The notes beneath the pieces are model-generated. The model made no database searches, was not told the DNA's origin, and saw nothing but the letters and a program-made list of their open reading frames with translations. This document shows, in pieces, positions 16,430-24,209 of a DNA stretch of 35,192 nt (its first letter is position 1; the number at the start of each line of letters is the position of its first letter). Origin of the DNA: Clostridiales bacterium (GTDB lineage: Bacteria; Bacillota; Clostridia; Lachnospirales; Lachnospiraceae); the NCBI GenBank assembly GCA_014799595.1, contig JAAVHR010000141.1, positions 1-35,192 on the forward strand. The letters are read 5' to 3'. Both the position numbers and the translations under genes were made by a program.

Positions 16430-17353
16430 ATGAAAGAAATACAAGATTCATTAAAAATTATGCTTCTAGGCATTCTTATGTATATAGTTAGCTTTTTGAT
16501 TATTCCATTTGGATGTTTTTTAGTGTACAGTTTGGCAGGGATTTTTTCATTAATTTCAGATTTTATTATTGCTGTAGTTGGTATGAAGAAGGTAAAGGAT
16601 TGGAAAATCATTTTTTACTGGCTGATGGGGGATTTGTTATACTGTTGCCTTATTGCGGTTTATCATCTTCCGGGATTATATGGAATTGGAGTCAGAGGAT
16701 CTTTATTTAGTCCAGAAAATACATACGAAACAGATATGTTTGAATTGATGTTAGCTTTAGGAGAGGTTTTTATCACACAAGTTTTGGTAGGAATGGTGTT
16801 GGGATTATCACGATTGATAAAGAAATGGAAGACATCTCATGTTTTAAAAAAAATGGAAAAGGCAGGTGGCAGTTCAGATATAAAAACTGGAAATTTACCT
16901 GATAATATGGAAATATCAGACATAAAAAGTAATAATTTTCTTATAAAGTGTACATTAAGTGCAGGTATAACTATTTTACTTTTGGCAGTAATGTTTTTAA
17001 TGGAATACTTTTTTGGTATTTTAGATTTTCTTCGTGCAATGGGTGTGTTTTTACTGGGAATTATTTCTTTAATTGCAATTTGGTCTAAAAAACACAGAAA
17101 AGGTTACAATACATATTTATACATTTTTGGAATGATTCTATTTGAAATTATTTTACTGATTATGATATGGTCCAGACAAATGGCAGAAAGCGAGAAAGAA
17201 TATTTATTAATCAATCAATTGGAATTTAATATTATGGATGTGATATCCGAACTGGTGCCAGGATTTGCAGGGGCAGTTATTATAGTAGTCCTAATTAGCT
17301 TAGTAGTGGGATTATGTCAACTGGTAAAGAGATATAAAAATAGAAATGAGTGA
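16430..17353 (+). CDS. Multi-pass membrane protein P2, paralogue of P1
   Basis: 307 residues. The start is placed at ATG 16430 (MKEIQDSLKIMLLGILMYIVSF) because it matches the P1 start and follows GAGGAGAAG; the track start at 16286 adds 48 unrelated residues. It shares long near-identical stretches with P1 (KIIFYWLMGDLLYCCLIAVYH, GLYGIGVRG, AGAVIIVVLI). It differs by a short deletion in the first hydrophobic region and by an altered linker. The 230 bp before it are AT-rich, without a recognisable gene. It is the product of a tandem duplication of the P-Q pair. Confidence 0.8.
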   Translation: MKEIQDSLKIMLLGILMYIVSFLIIPFGCFLVYSLAGIFSLISDFIIAVVGMKKVKDWKIIFYWLMGDLLYCCLIAVYHLPGLYGIGVRGSLFSPENTYETDMFELMLALGEVFITQVLVGMVLGLSRLIKKWKTSHVLKKMEKAGGSSDIKTGNLPDNMEISDIKSNNFLIKCTLSAGITILLLAVMFLMEYFFGILDFLRAMGVFLLGIISLIAIWSKKHRKGYNTYLYIFGMILFEIILLIMIWSRQMAESEKEYLLINQLEFNIMDVISELVPGFAGAVIIVVLISLVVGLCQLVKRYKNRNE

Positions 17354-17358
17354 TTAAA

Positions 17359-17729
17359 ATGAAGGCTAAAAAAGATATAAAAGTTTGGAAGATTATCATT
17401 ACAACTATTAAAAGATTGTTAATGAGTATAGGCATAACTGCGTTGCTTGTTACTGTATATGCCTTGTTACGGGTTGTTGTTCTTACTTTAGATGGTGGCT
17501 GGAATACCGTTGTGTATAATTTTGGATTTATTTTGCTAGAAATTTTTGCCCTAGTAGGGATATGGTTTGAAAAGCACAGAGAATGGTGTACAGTATTTAC
17601 GAAACGGATAGGTATAACAACAATGTGTTTTTAGAGTATGGGAATACTGGCAGTGCAAGAAAAACAACGATTTTTCTCTATTCATCCTCAAATGAAGAAA
17701 TAAAGTTGGAAGTATATTCAACAAGGTAG
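17359..17729 (+). pseudogene. Membrane protein Q2, remnant with large internal deletion
   Basis: The first ~78 residues (MKAKKDIKVWKIII... to HREWCTVF) match Q1. The frame then jumps: reading +1/-1 after TGTACAGTATT gives YETDRYNNNVFLEYGNTGSARKTTIFLYSS, which matches the Q1 end YVTDRYDYNVFQDYGNTNSKQKTTIFRYSS, down to TAG 17727-17729. About 220 codons of the middle are missing and the two parts are out of frame, so the ORF ends early at 17634. This is a clear deletion pseudogene. Confidence 0.85.
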
Positions 17730-17823
17730 TGATTTTGGAGAAGAAGAGATGAAAAACATGTCATAATTTTGAAAAATGGGGAAATTCAAATATAATATTC
17801 CTGTTATGAATAAGGCAATAAGA

Positions 17824-17863
17824 TTACAGGCAGGAGACAATAAAAAGTGTCTCCTGCTTGTAA
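17824..17863. terminator. Hairpin between convergent genes, likely terminator
   Basis: TTACAGGCAGGAGACA (17824-17839) pairs with TGTCTCCTGCTTGTAA (17848-17863), a 16-bp stem with one G-T pair and an 8-nt loop. It lies between the + strand P/Q genes and the - strand sigma/anti-sigma operon. No long T-run follows on either strand, so efficient intrinsic termination is not certain. Confidence 0.55.
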
Positions 17864-17916
17864 TATAGAATACGGATAAGTAAGGTTTATTAAAGAGTCG
17901 TATTGAATAAAAATGT

Positions 17917-18705
17917 TTATTTAATCAGAGAGGATATAACAGATATGATTTCATCTTCGGTTAGGTTTTTCACATAAATTAGAAAACAAACATCCTTATA
18001 TATAAAGTTCGCAGAATATTCGCCTGTATTTATATTCAAGGCAATAAAAACTTTCTCACCATTTATTTCAGATGTTTCAAAATCTTCACCATTCTTTTGC
18101 CTATTTGTTATACTATTTGTTATAAGGGATTGAGTATAGCTGCTTTTACCTCCAATAACATAGATGAGGCGTTTGCAATTGTTACTTGAGTATTCTAAGC
18201 TAAATCCATCAAAATACACTTCACCTGTACCAAAGTTTCGTTTATAGATACAAAAGTTGTCCTGTCCATTCTTAGCAGTCAGATCTTGTGGCACTTTGGG
18301 ATACACATTAGTACCATAATATGCAAGTCCTTGTTTTTTAGAAAGCTTCACTTCATCATCATTACGTATACAAATGCCATTTGTAAAAGTTATTGAATCT
18401 AATTCGGACACTTGATTGATATGAATCACATTTTCTTTTGCAGGCTTACCTTTTGATGGGAGGGATGAAACCTTATTATTCATAACATCTAAGGCATCTG
18501 GTGTGACAGCATTCTCTGGTATTGGGGCAGGTGTTTGTTGAAAAAATCCATTTTGCATAACCCTAAAACCAGCAAATGCCAGAAGGCAAAAGCAAGCTGT
18601 TAAAGATAAGGTTTTAAATAATGTTTTTCTCTTTTGTTTTTGTGTTGTTTTGTATTTATCTCTGCGGCAGAATACATTGGCTATTACATCATCATGGTTT
18701 TTCAT
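17917..18705 (-). CDS. Probable anti-sigma factor, single-pass membrane protein
   Basis: 262 residues. A basic cytoplasmic N-terminus (about 30 residues, KYKTTQKQKRKTLFK) is followed by one membrane helix (LSLTACFCLLAFAGFRVM), a Pro-rich stalk and a ~200-residue outside domain ending LTEDEIISVISSLIK. Its start overlaps the sigma-factor stop by 4 bp (translational coupling), the usual layout for a membrane anti-sigma factor. The N-terminal segment is too short for a zinc-binding ZAS domain and lacks its His/Cys signature, so binding to sigma would use another fold. The signal sensed is unknown. The anti-sigma role rests on context and topology. Confidence 0.7.
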   Translation of the reverse strand: MKNHDDVIANVFCRRDKYKTTQKQKRKTLFKTLSLTACFCLLAFAGFRVMQNGFFQQTPAPIPENAVTPDALDVMNNKVSSLPSKGKPAKENVIHINQVSELDSITFTNGICIRNDDEVKLSKKQGLAYYGTNVYPKVPQDLTAKNGQDNFCIYKRNFGTGEVYFDGFSLEYSSNNCKRLIYVIGGKSSYTQSLITNSITNRQKNGEDFETSEINGEKVFIALNINTGEYSANFIYKDVCFLIYVKNLTEDEIISVISSLIK

Positions 18706-19250
18706 AATATGAAATCCTCCTTTTCAAGTTTTGATTTAAGGGCAAGTCTTGCCCGACTCACAAGATGTTCTACACTGTTTACAGACTTTTTCATTATTTG
18801 GGCAATTTCTTTCATACTCAGGTTTTCATAGTATGTAAGCCAAAGTACTTGACGGTACTCTATCTTGAGTTTTTGCATTGCCCGATGAATAATGATTTTT
18901 CGTTCTTCCCGAAGATAGTTCTGCTCAATGTCTTTGTCATCAGAAACCATTTCTGTAAGAGTGTCTATTGGCACAGTATTGTGTCTGGAACTATGGCGCA
19001 TATAATCAAGTACAATATTTCTTCCAATAGCATATAACCAAGTTTTAAAGGAAGATTTGCCCTTAAATTTTGGTTTTTTTGTTATCAATTTTACGAAAGT
19101 GTCTTCAGCCAATTCCTCAGCAACGGTAAGATTATGTACATAGGTGTTTAAATAAAGAGTTAGTCCATCATAGCAGTCATCTATGATCTTGGCAAAACTG
19201 TTATCATCACCATCAAGAAAACAGCGATAGTTACTTGCTCCACTATCCAT
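18702..19250 (-). CDS. ECF-type RNA polymerase sigma factor
   Basis: 182 residues, ATG at 19250 on the minus strand, RBS AAGGAGTG. Region 2 is seen as AEELAEDTFVKLITKKPKF...SSFKTWLYAIGRNIVLDYMR, and region 4 as LKIEYRQVLWLTYYENLSMKEIAQIMKKSVNSVEHLVSRAR, a helix-turn-helix that reads the -35 element. There is no region 3, as expected for ECF sigma-70 factors. It is co-transcribed with the overlapping anti-sigma gene. A CGTCTAAT sequence about 40 nt upstream fits the -10 of ECF promoters, suggesting autoregulation. Its wider target genes are not known; the adjacent cell-surface genes are candidates only by position. Confidence 0.93.
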   Translation of the reverse strand: MDSGASNYRCFLDGDDNSFAKIIDDCYDGLTLYLNTYVHNLTVAEELAEDTFVKLITKKPKFKGKSSFKTWLYAIGRNIVLDYMRHSSRHNTVPIDTLTEMVSDDKDIEQNYLREERKIIIHRAMQKLKIEYRQVLWLTYYENLSMKEIAQIMKKSVNSVEHLVSRARLALKSKLEKEDFIL

Positions 19251-19290
19251 CTATTCACTCCTTTCTCAAAGTCTTTTCTTTTTTTCACTT

Positions 19291-19320
19291 ATTAGACGGA
19301 TAAAAAAAGTAAATCCTGCC
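19291..19320 (-). promoter_or_regulatory. Candidate autoregulated ECF promoter of the sigma/anti-sigma operon
   Basis: On the minus strand the sequence reads GGCAGG, 16 nt including a T7 run, then CGTCTAAT. The CGTC-type -10 is characteristic of many Firmicutes ECF sigma factors. The -35 does not match a consensus I can name, so the call is tentative. Confidence 0.4.
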
Positions 19321-19386
19321 ACAAAAATTAGAATTTTATTGTAATTCTAAAGTGATTATGAAAAATACAAAGTTCTATAGCAAATA

Positions 19387-19503
19387 GTAACGGAATCCAG
19401 CCTATTTATAATTCACCTTTGGCGAAAGGCTGAATTCTTGGATGTTTTACATTCTTGGCACATAGCTTGACAGCAAGTGTCATGCTTGTGAGTGAACAGT
19501 AAC
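19387..19503 (+). repeat. Tripartite hairpin element E (hp1 decayed)
   Basis: hp2 is at 19393-19437 (GAATCCAGCCT...AGGCTGAATTC). hp3 is at 19464-19486 (AGCTTGACA-GCAAG-TGTCATGCT). The tail is GTGAGTGAACAGTAAC. hp1 is reduced to ATAGTAAC. It is nearly identical to element D at 32951-33095, in the opposite orientation. The rest of the 19251-19633 gap holds the sigma promoter and a short inverted repeat GTTATA...TATAAC (19564-19581) before the aminotransferase gene. Confidence 0.82.
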
Positions 19504-19633
19504 ATTTATCATACTACAGAAATGGTTAATTTCAAACAGTTCTTTTCTCGTAATAAATTTCGTGTTATAATTTTTTATAACGATAATGAAGATACAAAGT
19601 AAATAAGTACAGAGGGAAGAAAGGAATGAAAGT

Positions 19634-20851
19634 ATGAAAGAAAATTATTTAATACCAATTATTCCTTTTCACGAGCCAGTATTGGTTCGGGGGGAAGGTT
19701 CTTATGTATATGATGAAGAAGGAAAGAAACTTTTAGATCTGAATTCCGGACAATTTTGTACGGTTCTTGGACATTCCAATAAAGATTTGATAAAAGAAAT
19801 TACAAGAATCTCAGAAACTTTAGTACATACCAGTTCAGGAATGATTTCAGAGGAAGTAGTAGAAGTTTCCAAGAAGATTCATGAAATCAGTGGAAATATG
19901 GAGGCATATTCGATTTTGCTTAGCACAGGAGCAGAGTCTGTAGAATTTGCTCTTCGCTATGCAAAACATTTGAAAGGAAGAAGTGGGATAGTTTGTTTCC
20001 AAAAGGGATACCATGGTCTGACCCTTGGAACTCAAAGTGTTACTTTTGGGGGAGTTTATGCGAATCCAGAAGTGTCACATATTTTTTCAGTGCCAATTCC
20101 TGATACTTTTGCAGAAAAAGAAGAGGTGGATAACTGCCTTGCTGTTCTGGAAAAAACATTGGAAGAATATGGGAAAGAAATTGCGGGGGTGCTGATGGAA
20201 CCAATAGTTTCCGTTGGAGGCATGATTTTTCCTGTAAAAGAATATTTTACAGAAGTTAGAAAACTATGTGATGAATATGATGTATTGTTAATTTTAGATG
20301 AATGTCAGACCGGATTTGGACGAACCGGAAGCTGGTTTTACTATGAGCAGCTTGGCATTATACCAGATATGGTTGCCTGTGCGAAAGGCATAGGGCTTGG
20401 TTATCCGGTATCATTAGTAATGTTTCGGAATGGATTGGTTCCGAAAGAAGGAATGACCATGACCCACTACAGTTCTCATCAAAACGATGGATTTGCTGCT
20501 GCCATTGTAAACTTTGGTATTCAATATATCAAAGAACATAATCTGTTGGAGCGGGCAACAGAAATGGGAAATTATTTCTTAGGAAAATTAAAAGAATTAG
20601 AAAAAACGTGTCCAGTATATACCAAAGCGAGAGGACATGGTTTGATGCTTGGATTGGACTTGAAACTGGAAGGTGTGGAGAATTATCGTCCAGTGTATCA
20701 GGAATTAACAGAAAAATCAACGAAAGAAGGAGTTCTGCTTCAGGGGACAAATGGTGGACAGATTCTTCGTTTCTTACCAGACTACCTCATTCAAAAAGAG
20801 GATATTGATTTTTGTGTAGAGGTATTAAAAAAGGTAGCACCAGGTGTATAA
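19634..20851 (+). CDS. Class-III (PLP) aminotransferase in the pseudaminic-acid gene block
   Basis: 405 residues, ATG 19634 after GAAAGGAATGAAAGT. Class-III fold features are visible: the N-terminal GEGSYVYDEEGKKLLDLNSG, the PLP-phosphate region LLSTGAESVEFALRYA, YHGLTLGTQSVT, the PLP-ring Asp in LILDECQTGFGRTG, and the Schiff-base Lys in MVACAKGIGLGYP. It transfers an amino group between a keto or aldehyde substrate and an amino donor. No substrate can be assigned from the sequence. It precedes pseI, pseF and pseG with a hairpin element in between, so it may modify the nonulosonic acid or a precursor. It does not replace PseC, which is encoded at 31786-32910. Confidence 0.85.
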   Translation: MKENYLIPIIPFHEPVLVRGEGSYVYDEEGKKLLDLNSGQFCTVLGHSNKDLIKEITRISETLVHTSSGMISEEVVEVSKKIHEISGNMEAYSILLSTGAESVEFALRYAKHLKGRSGIVCFQKGYHGLTLGTQSVTFGGVYANPEVSHIFSVPIPDTFAEKEEVDNCLAVLEKTLEEYGKEIAGVLMEPIVSVGGMIFPVKEYFTEVRKLCDEYDVLLILDECQTGFGRTGSWFYYEQLGIIPDMVACAKGIGLGYPVSLVMFRNGLVPKEGMTMTHYSSHQNDGFAAAIVNFGIQYIKEHNLLERATEMGNYFLGKLKELEKTCPVYTKARGHGLMLGLDLKLEGVENYRPVYQELTEKSTKEGVLLQGTNGGQILRFLPDYLIQKEDIDFCVEVLKKVAPGV

Positions 20852-20980
20852 GTGGAAAGTTACACGTAACAGTTCAGGTAGGTCTGCACACTCCGCTGTG
20901 CAGACCGTAAAAAAGACTAAAACAGAATTGGAATTGAGCAATTTATATACGAAGCTTGCAGGGGTCTGTAACAGTTATAC
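20852..20980 (-). repeat. Tripartite hairpin element G (inverted orientation, hp2/hp1 decayed)
   Basis: On the + strand it begins TGGAAAGTTACACGTAACAG. A 10-bp hairpin GGTCTGCACA...TGTGCAGACC (20880-20905) follows, then GTAAAAAAGACTAAAACAG, then a decayed arm GGAATTGAGCAATTT...GAAGCTTGC and TGTAACAGTT. It is an inverted copy of element H at 34289-34424 and shares its end with element F at 33975. It lies between the aminotransferase and pseI. Confidence 0.75.
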
Positions 20981-21065
20981 GAATTGTAATAATAGCAGTA
21001 TGTAATCTAAAATATGAATAATCTTGATTTGGGATGGATTTAAAAAGTTTGAGAGGAATAATATT

Positions 21066-22106
21066 ATGAAAATAAAAGATAGGCACATTGGAGAGGGATA
21101 TCCTACGTATATGATTGCAGAAATGTCTGCAAATCATTGTGGAAGTAAAGAGACAGCAAAGGAAATTATCTACAAGGCAAAAGAGGCAGGAGCAGATTGT
21201 ATTAAGATTCAGACTTATACAGCAGATACTTTAACCATTGATTGCCATAACAGCTATTTTGATTTAAAAGAACCATTGTGGAAAGGGCAGAATTTATATC
21301 AGCTTTACCAAAAAGGCTATATGCCATGGGAGTGGCAGCCGGAATTAAAGGAATTGGCAGATAAAATAGGAATTGATTTTTTTTCCAGTCCCTTTGACCA
21401 TACAGCAGTAGATTTTTTGGAAGATATGGGAATAGAGTTTTATAAAATTGCCTCTTTTGAGTTAGTGGATATTCCTCTAATCAAATATGTAGCTTCTAAG
21501 GGAAAACCGCTTATTATGTCTACAGGAATGGCAACAAAGGAAGAAATCAGGGAAGCTGTAGAAACGGTAAAGAGTACAGGAAATGACCAACTTGCCCTGT
21601 TAAAATGTTCCAGTGCCTATCCTGCTATTACAGATGACATGAACCTTTGTACCATGTTAGATATGAAGGAAAGTTTTGGTGTACCAGCAGGGTTATCGGA
21701 TCATTCCCTTGGACATCTTGGGGCGGTAACGGCAGTAGCCATGGGAGCAAGTATTATTGAAAAACATTTCTGTCTGGTTCGGGAATGTGATAGTCCCGAC
21801 AGTGCATTTTCCATGACACCAGCAGAGTTCAAAGAAATGGTAACTGCAATCCGGCAGGTTGAGATGGCAAAAGGAAAAGTTTCTTATGGTTCCAGTCCGC
21901 AGGAGAAAAATAATGTAGATTTTCGTCGTTCATTATTTGTTACAAGAGATGTAAAAAAGGGAGAGATTTTCACCAAGGAAAATCTTCGATCTATTCGTCC
22001 GGGATATGGAATGCACACCAGACATTATGAAGAACTGTTAGGAAAAAAAGCATCTGTGGATATTGAAATGGGAACACCAATGAGTTGGAACTTTGTTGAA
22101 AAATAA
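21066..22106 (+). CDS. pseI: Pseudaminic acid synthase PseI
   Basis: 346 residues; start ATG 21066 (MKIKDRHIGEGYPTYMIAEM), 9 nt after GAGAGG. The track start at 21024 is upstream of the RBS. It belongs to the NeuB superfamily and condenses phosphoenolpyruvate with 2,4-diacetamido-2,4,6-trideoxy-L-altrose to make pseudaminic acid. Typical features are IAEMSANHCGS, the PseI-like YMPWEWQPELKELA, FFSSPFDHTAVDFL, GIEFYKIASFELVD, STGMATKEEI, GLSDHSLG and EKHF. The C-terminal SAF/antifreeze-like domain contains RRSLFVTRDVKKGE and IRPGYGMHTRHYEELLG. The PWEW segment favours PseI over sialic-acid NeuB and LegI. The next two genes encode later and earlier steps of the same pathway. Confidence 0.9.
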   Translation: MKIKDRHIGEGYPTYMIAEMSANHCGSKETAKEIIYKAKEAGADCIKIQTYTADTLTIDCHNSYFDLKEPLWKGQNLYQLYQKGYMPWEWQPELKELADKIGIDFFSSPFDHTAVDFLEDMGIEFYKIASFELVDIPLIKYVASKGKPLIMSTGMATKEEIREAVETVKSTGNDQLALLKCSSAYPAITDDMNLCTMLDMKESFGVPAGLSDHSLGHLGAVTAVAMGASIIEKHFCLVRECDSPDSAFSMTPAEFKEMVTAIRQVEMAKGKVSYGSSPQEKNNVDFRRSLFVTRDVKKGEIFTKENLRSIRPGYGMHTRHYEELLGKKASVDIEMGTPMSWNFVEK

Positions 22107-22113
22107 CAAAAAA

Positions 22114-22143
22114 GGTAACTGTGCATGGTTCTGAACAGTTACC
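22114..22143. repeat. Solo hairpin related to the hp1 unit of element F
   Basis: GGTAACTGT and ACAGTTACC enclose GCATGGTTCTGA, nearly identical to the hp1 of element F (GTAACTGTTCATGGTTCTGAACAGTTAC at 34095-34122). It lies 7 nt after the pseI stop and before pseF. A-runs flank it on both sides, so it is not a typical terminator for the + strand. Confidence 0.75.
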
Positions 22144-22173
22144 AAAAAAGTTTAGAGAAAAGGATGAAGTAAT

Positions 22174-22872
22174 ATGAAGGAACAAGCAGTTGCAATTATT
22201 ACAGCAAGAGGTGGCAGTAAACGTATTCCCGGAAAAAACAAAAAAAAGTTTTGTGGGAAACCAATTTTGGAATATTCCATAGAGGCAGCGATGCAATCAG
22301 AAATTTTTTCAGAAGTTATGGTATCTACCGATGATGAAGAGATTAAGGAAATAGCACTTTCCAAAGGTGCAAAGGTGCCGTTTATGCGGAGTGAAAAAAC
22401 TGCTAACGATTTTGCTCCTACCATAGAAGTACTTAAAGAGGTTTTGGAAGAATATGGAAGGGTTGGGAGAAGTTTTGACTATATGGCGTGTCTTTATCCC
22501 ACAGCACCTTTTGTGACACCAGAAAAATTAAGAAGAGCCTTTTCTTTACTGAAAGAAAGAGATGCTACGCAGGTGATGCCAGTGGTTGGTTTTTCTTTTC
22601 CGCCTCTTCGTGGTATGGTGATTGAAAAAGATGAGTTAGTGATGAAATGGCCAGAACACCGTTATACCAGATCACAGGATTTGGAGGTTTTGTATCATGA
22701 TTGTGGCCAGTTTTATTTTTATAATGTGGAGAAGTTTCTGGCGGTCGGCGGACGGGTGAAAAGTGATATTGTACCATTAATTATGCCGGAACTTGAGGTG
22801 CAGGATATTGATAATGAAAGTGACTGGAAAATTGCAGAAATAAAATATCAATTGATGAAAGAGAATAAATAA
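22174..22872 (+). CDS. pseF: CMP-pseudaminic acid synthetase PseF
   Basis: 232 residues, ATG 22174. It activates pseudaminic acid with CTP to give the CMP-sugar used by glycosyltransferases. Visible are the nucleotide-binding ARGGSKRIPGKNKKKFCGKP at the N-terminus, VSTDDEEIKEIA, LYPTAPFVTPEKL, and the PseF-type YTRSQDLEVLYHDCGQFYFY. It lies 67 bp after pseI and 1 bp before pseG, so the three are probably one operon. The CMP-sugar is normally used to glycosylate flagellin or surface polymers; no glycosyltransferase is seen in the window. Confidence 0.9.
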   Translation: MKEQAVAIITARGGSKRIPGKNKKKFCGKPILEYSIEAAMQSEIFSEVMVSTDDEEIKEIALSKGAKVPFMRSEKTANDFAPTIEVLKEVLEEYGRVGRSFDYMACLYPTAPFVTPEKLRRAFSLLKERDATQVMPVVGFSFPPLRGMVIEKDELVMKWPEHRYTRSQDLEVLYHDCGQFYFYNVEKFLAVGGRVKSDIVPLIMPELEVQDIDNESDWKIAEIKYQLMKENK

Positions 22873-22873
22873 A

Positions 22874-23965
22874 ATGAATAAAAGAATTACATTTATTACA
22901 CATGGAAGCAAACAGTTGGGAATGGGGCATGTCATGCGATGTTGTTCTTTGGCAGAAGCCTTCCGGCAAAATGGCTGGGAGGTTTTCTTTATCAGTAAGT
23001 TTTATCTGGGAGGAACATGGATAAAGCAAAAAGGATTTTCTGTGGAGATCTTGGAAAAGCAAGAGCCAAAAAAACAATGTCAGAATTTTGATTTTGGAAA
23101 AGAGGAGGAGTTAGAGCCGGATATAGAATGGATGTCACCTTTTCTTCAAGAACAAAATCCAGATGTCATATTTTTGGACAGCTATAATGTCAATACCTGG
23201 TTTTTTCACAGATTAAAAGAATTTACTAAGTGTCTGGTTTATCTGGATGATTTGGCAGCATGGGATTATCCAGTAGATATGATTTTGAATCCTAATGTGG
23301 ATGCAGAAGAAAAAGGATATACACAATTTCATAAACAAAAGAAACGTATGCTTGGTTCAAAGTATAGTCTGCTCAGGGAAGAATTTTCAAGTCTTCCGAA
23401 ACGTAAGGCAAAGAGGGAAATAGAAAATATTTTGATTACTACTGGAGCTGCAGATCCCCAAAATATGACTGGGGTTTTTTTAGAATTGTGTCAGAAGACA
23501 TCTCCTAAATCAGTTTGTCATTTAATTATTGGAAACGCTTTTCAAAAACAGGAGGAATGGAAGAACGTGGAATCTGATAGAATAAGAATTTACCAGTCTC
23601 CAAAAGCTATGTCGGAAATTATGTTACAATGTGATATGGCAATTTCAGCAGGGGGAAGTACGGTGTATGAACTGGCAGCTTGTGGTGTGCCAACATTAGC
23701 GTTCTTATATAGTGAAAACCAGCAAGGAGTAGTAGAATATTTGTCCCAAAGAGGATACTTGGGGAATATTGGAGATTACAAACTCCTAAGACAAAAAGAC
23801 AAGAATGCTCTGGAGCATTTTTCACTGCAATGGAATGAGATGATGAATCAGAAAAAAAGGCAGTTTATAATAGAGAAACAACAAAGTTTGTTTGATGGAA
23901 AAGGCAGAAATCGGGTGGTAAAAGAGATAGATAAATTTCTTGAGACGATGATTGCAGACAGGTAA
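22874..23965 (+). CDS. pseG: UDP-2,4-diacetamido-2,4,6-trideoxy-beta-L-altropyranose hydrolase PseG
   Basis: 363 residues, ATG 22874, one base after the pseF stop. It releases UDP from the pseudaminic acid precursor so that PseI can use the free sugar. It has the GT-B fold, with N-terminal GMGHVMRCCSLAEAF (the catalytic His is in this segment in characterised PseG), VIFLDSYNVNTW, YLDDLAAWDYPVD, and the C-terminal nucleotide-site segment MAISAGGSTVYELAACGVPTLAF. The length fits PseG without the fused PseH acetyltransferase found in some species. The substrate is made by PseB, PseC and PseH; of these only PseC is in the window. Confidence 0.9.
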   Translation: MNKRITFITHGSKQLGMGHVMRCCSLAEAFRQNGWEVFFISKFYLGGTWIKQKGFSVEILEKQEPKKQCQNFDFGKEEELEPDIEWMSPFLQEQNPDVIFLDSYNVNTWFFHRLKEFTKCLVYLDDLAAWDYPVDMILNPNVDAEEKGYTQFHKQKKRMLGSKYSLLREEFSSLPKRKAKREIENILITTGAADPQNMTGVFLELCQKTSPKSVCHLIIGNAFQKQEEWKNVESDRIRIYQSPKAMSEIMLQCDMAISAGGSTVYELAACGVPTLAFLYSENQQGVVEYLSQRGYLGNIGDYKLLRQKDKNALEHFSLQWNEMMNQKKRQFIIEKQQSLFDGKGRNRVVKEIDKFLETMIADR

Positions 23966-24118
23966 CACTGCCAAGTGGTTTCTATCAGTGATAGTAGTGG
24001 TCTGTAATATAAGTCGTGAATAATTGTGGATAAAATAAGGAAATGTTGATGAATGTATAAGAAAAAACAGTTGTTTTTTATAAATTCTGTAGAGAAAAAA
24101 CAGAGAAGTACAAAAAAA

Positions 24119-24150
24119 CTACAAAAAAAAATGTTACAATATTTTTGTAG
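24119..24150. promoter_or_regulatory. AT-rich inverted repeat upstream of the serpin gene
   Basis: CTACAAAAA (24119-24127) and TTTTTGTAG (24142-24150) form a perfect 9-bp inverted repeat with a 14-nt spacer containing TTACAAT, a possible -10. It lies 60 nt before the serpin start and may be an operator or a weak hairpin; the sequence does not decide. Confidence 0.35.
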
Positions 24151-24209
24151 CAAATTGGTATTCATACAGATACCATCAAGGAAGAAATAAAAATAGAAAG
24201 GAAGATTGT

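Noticed and set aside
22114-22143. Hairpin after pseI as an intrinsic terminator
   Set aside because: It is followed by AAAAAAG rather than a T-run on the + strand and matches the hp1 unit of element F, so it is better read as a repeat copy inside the pse operon.
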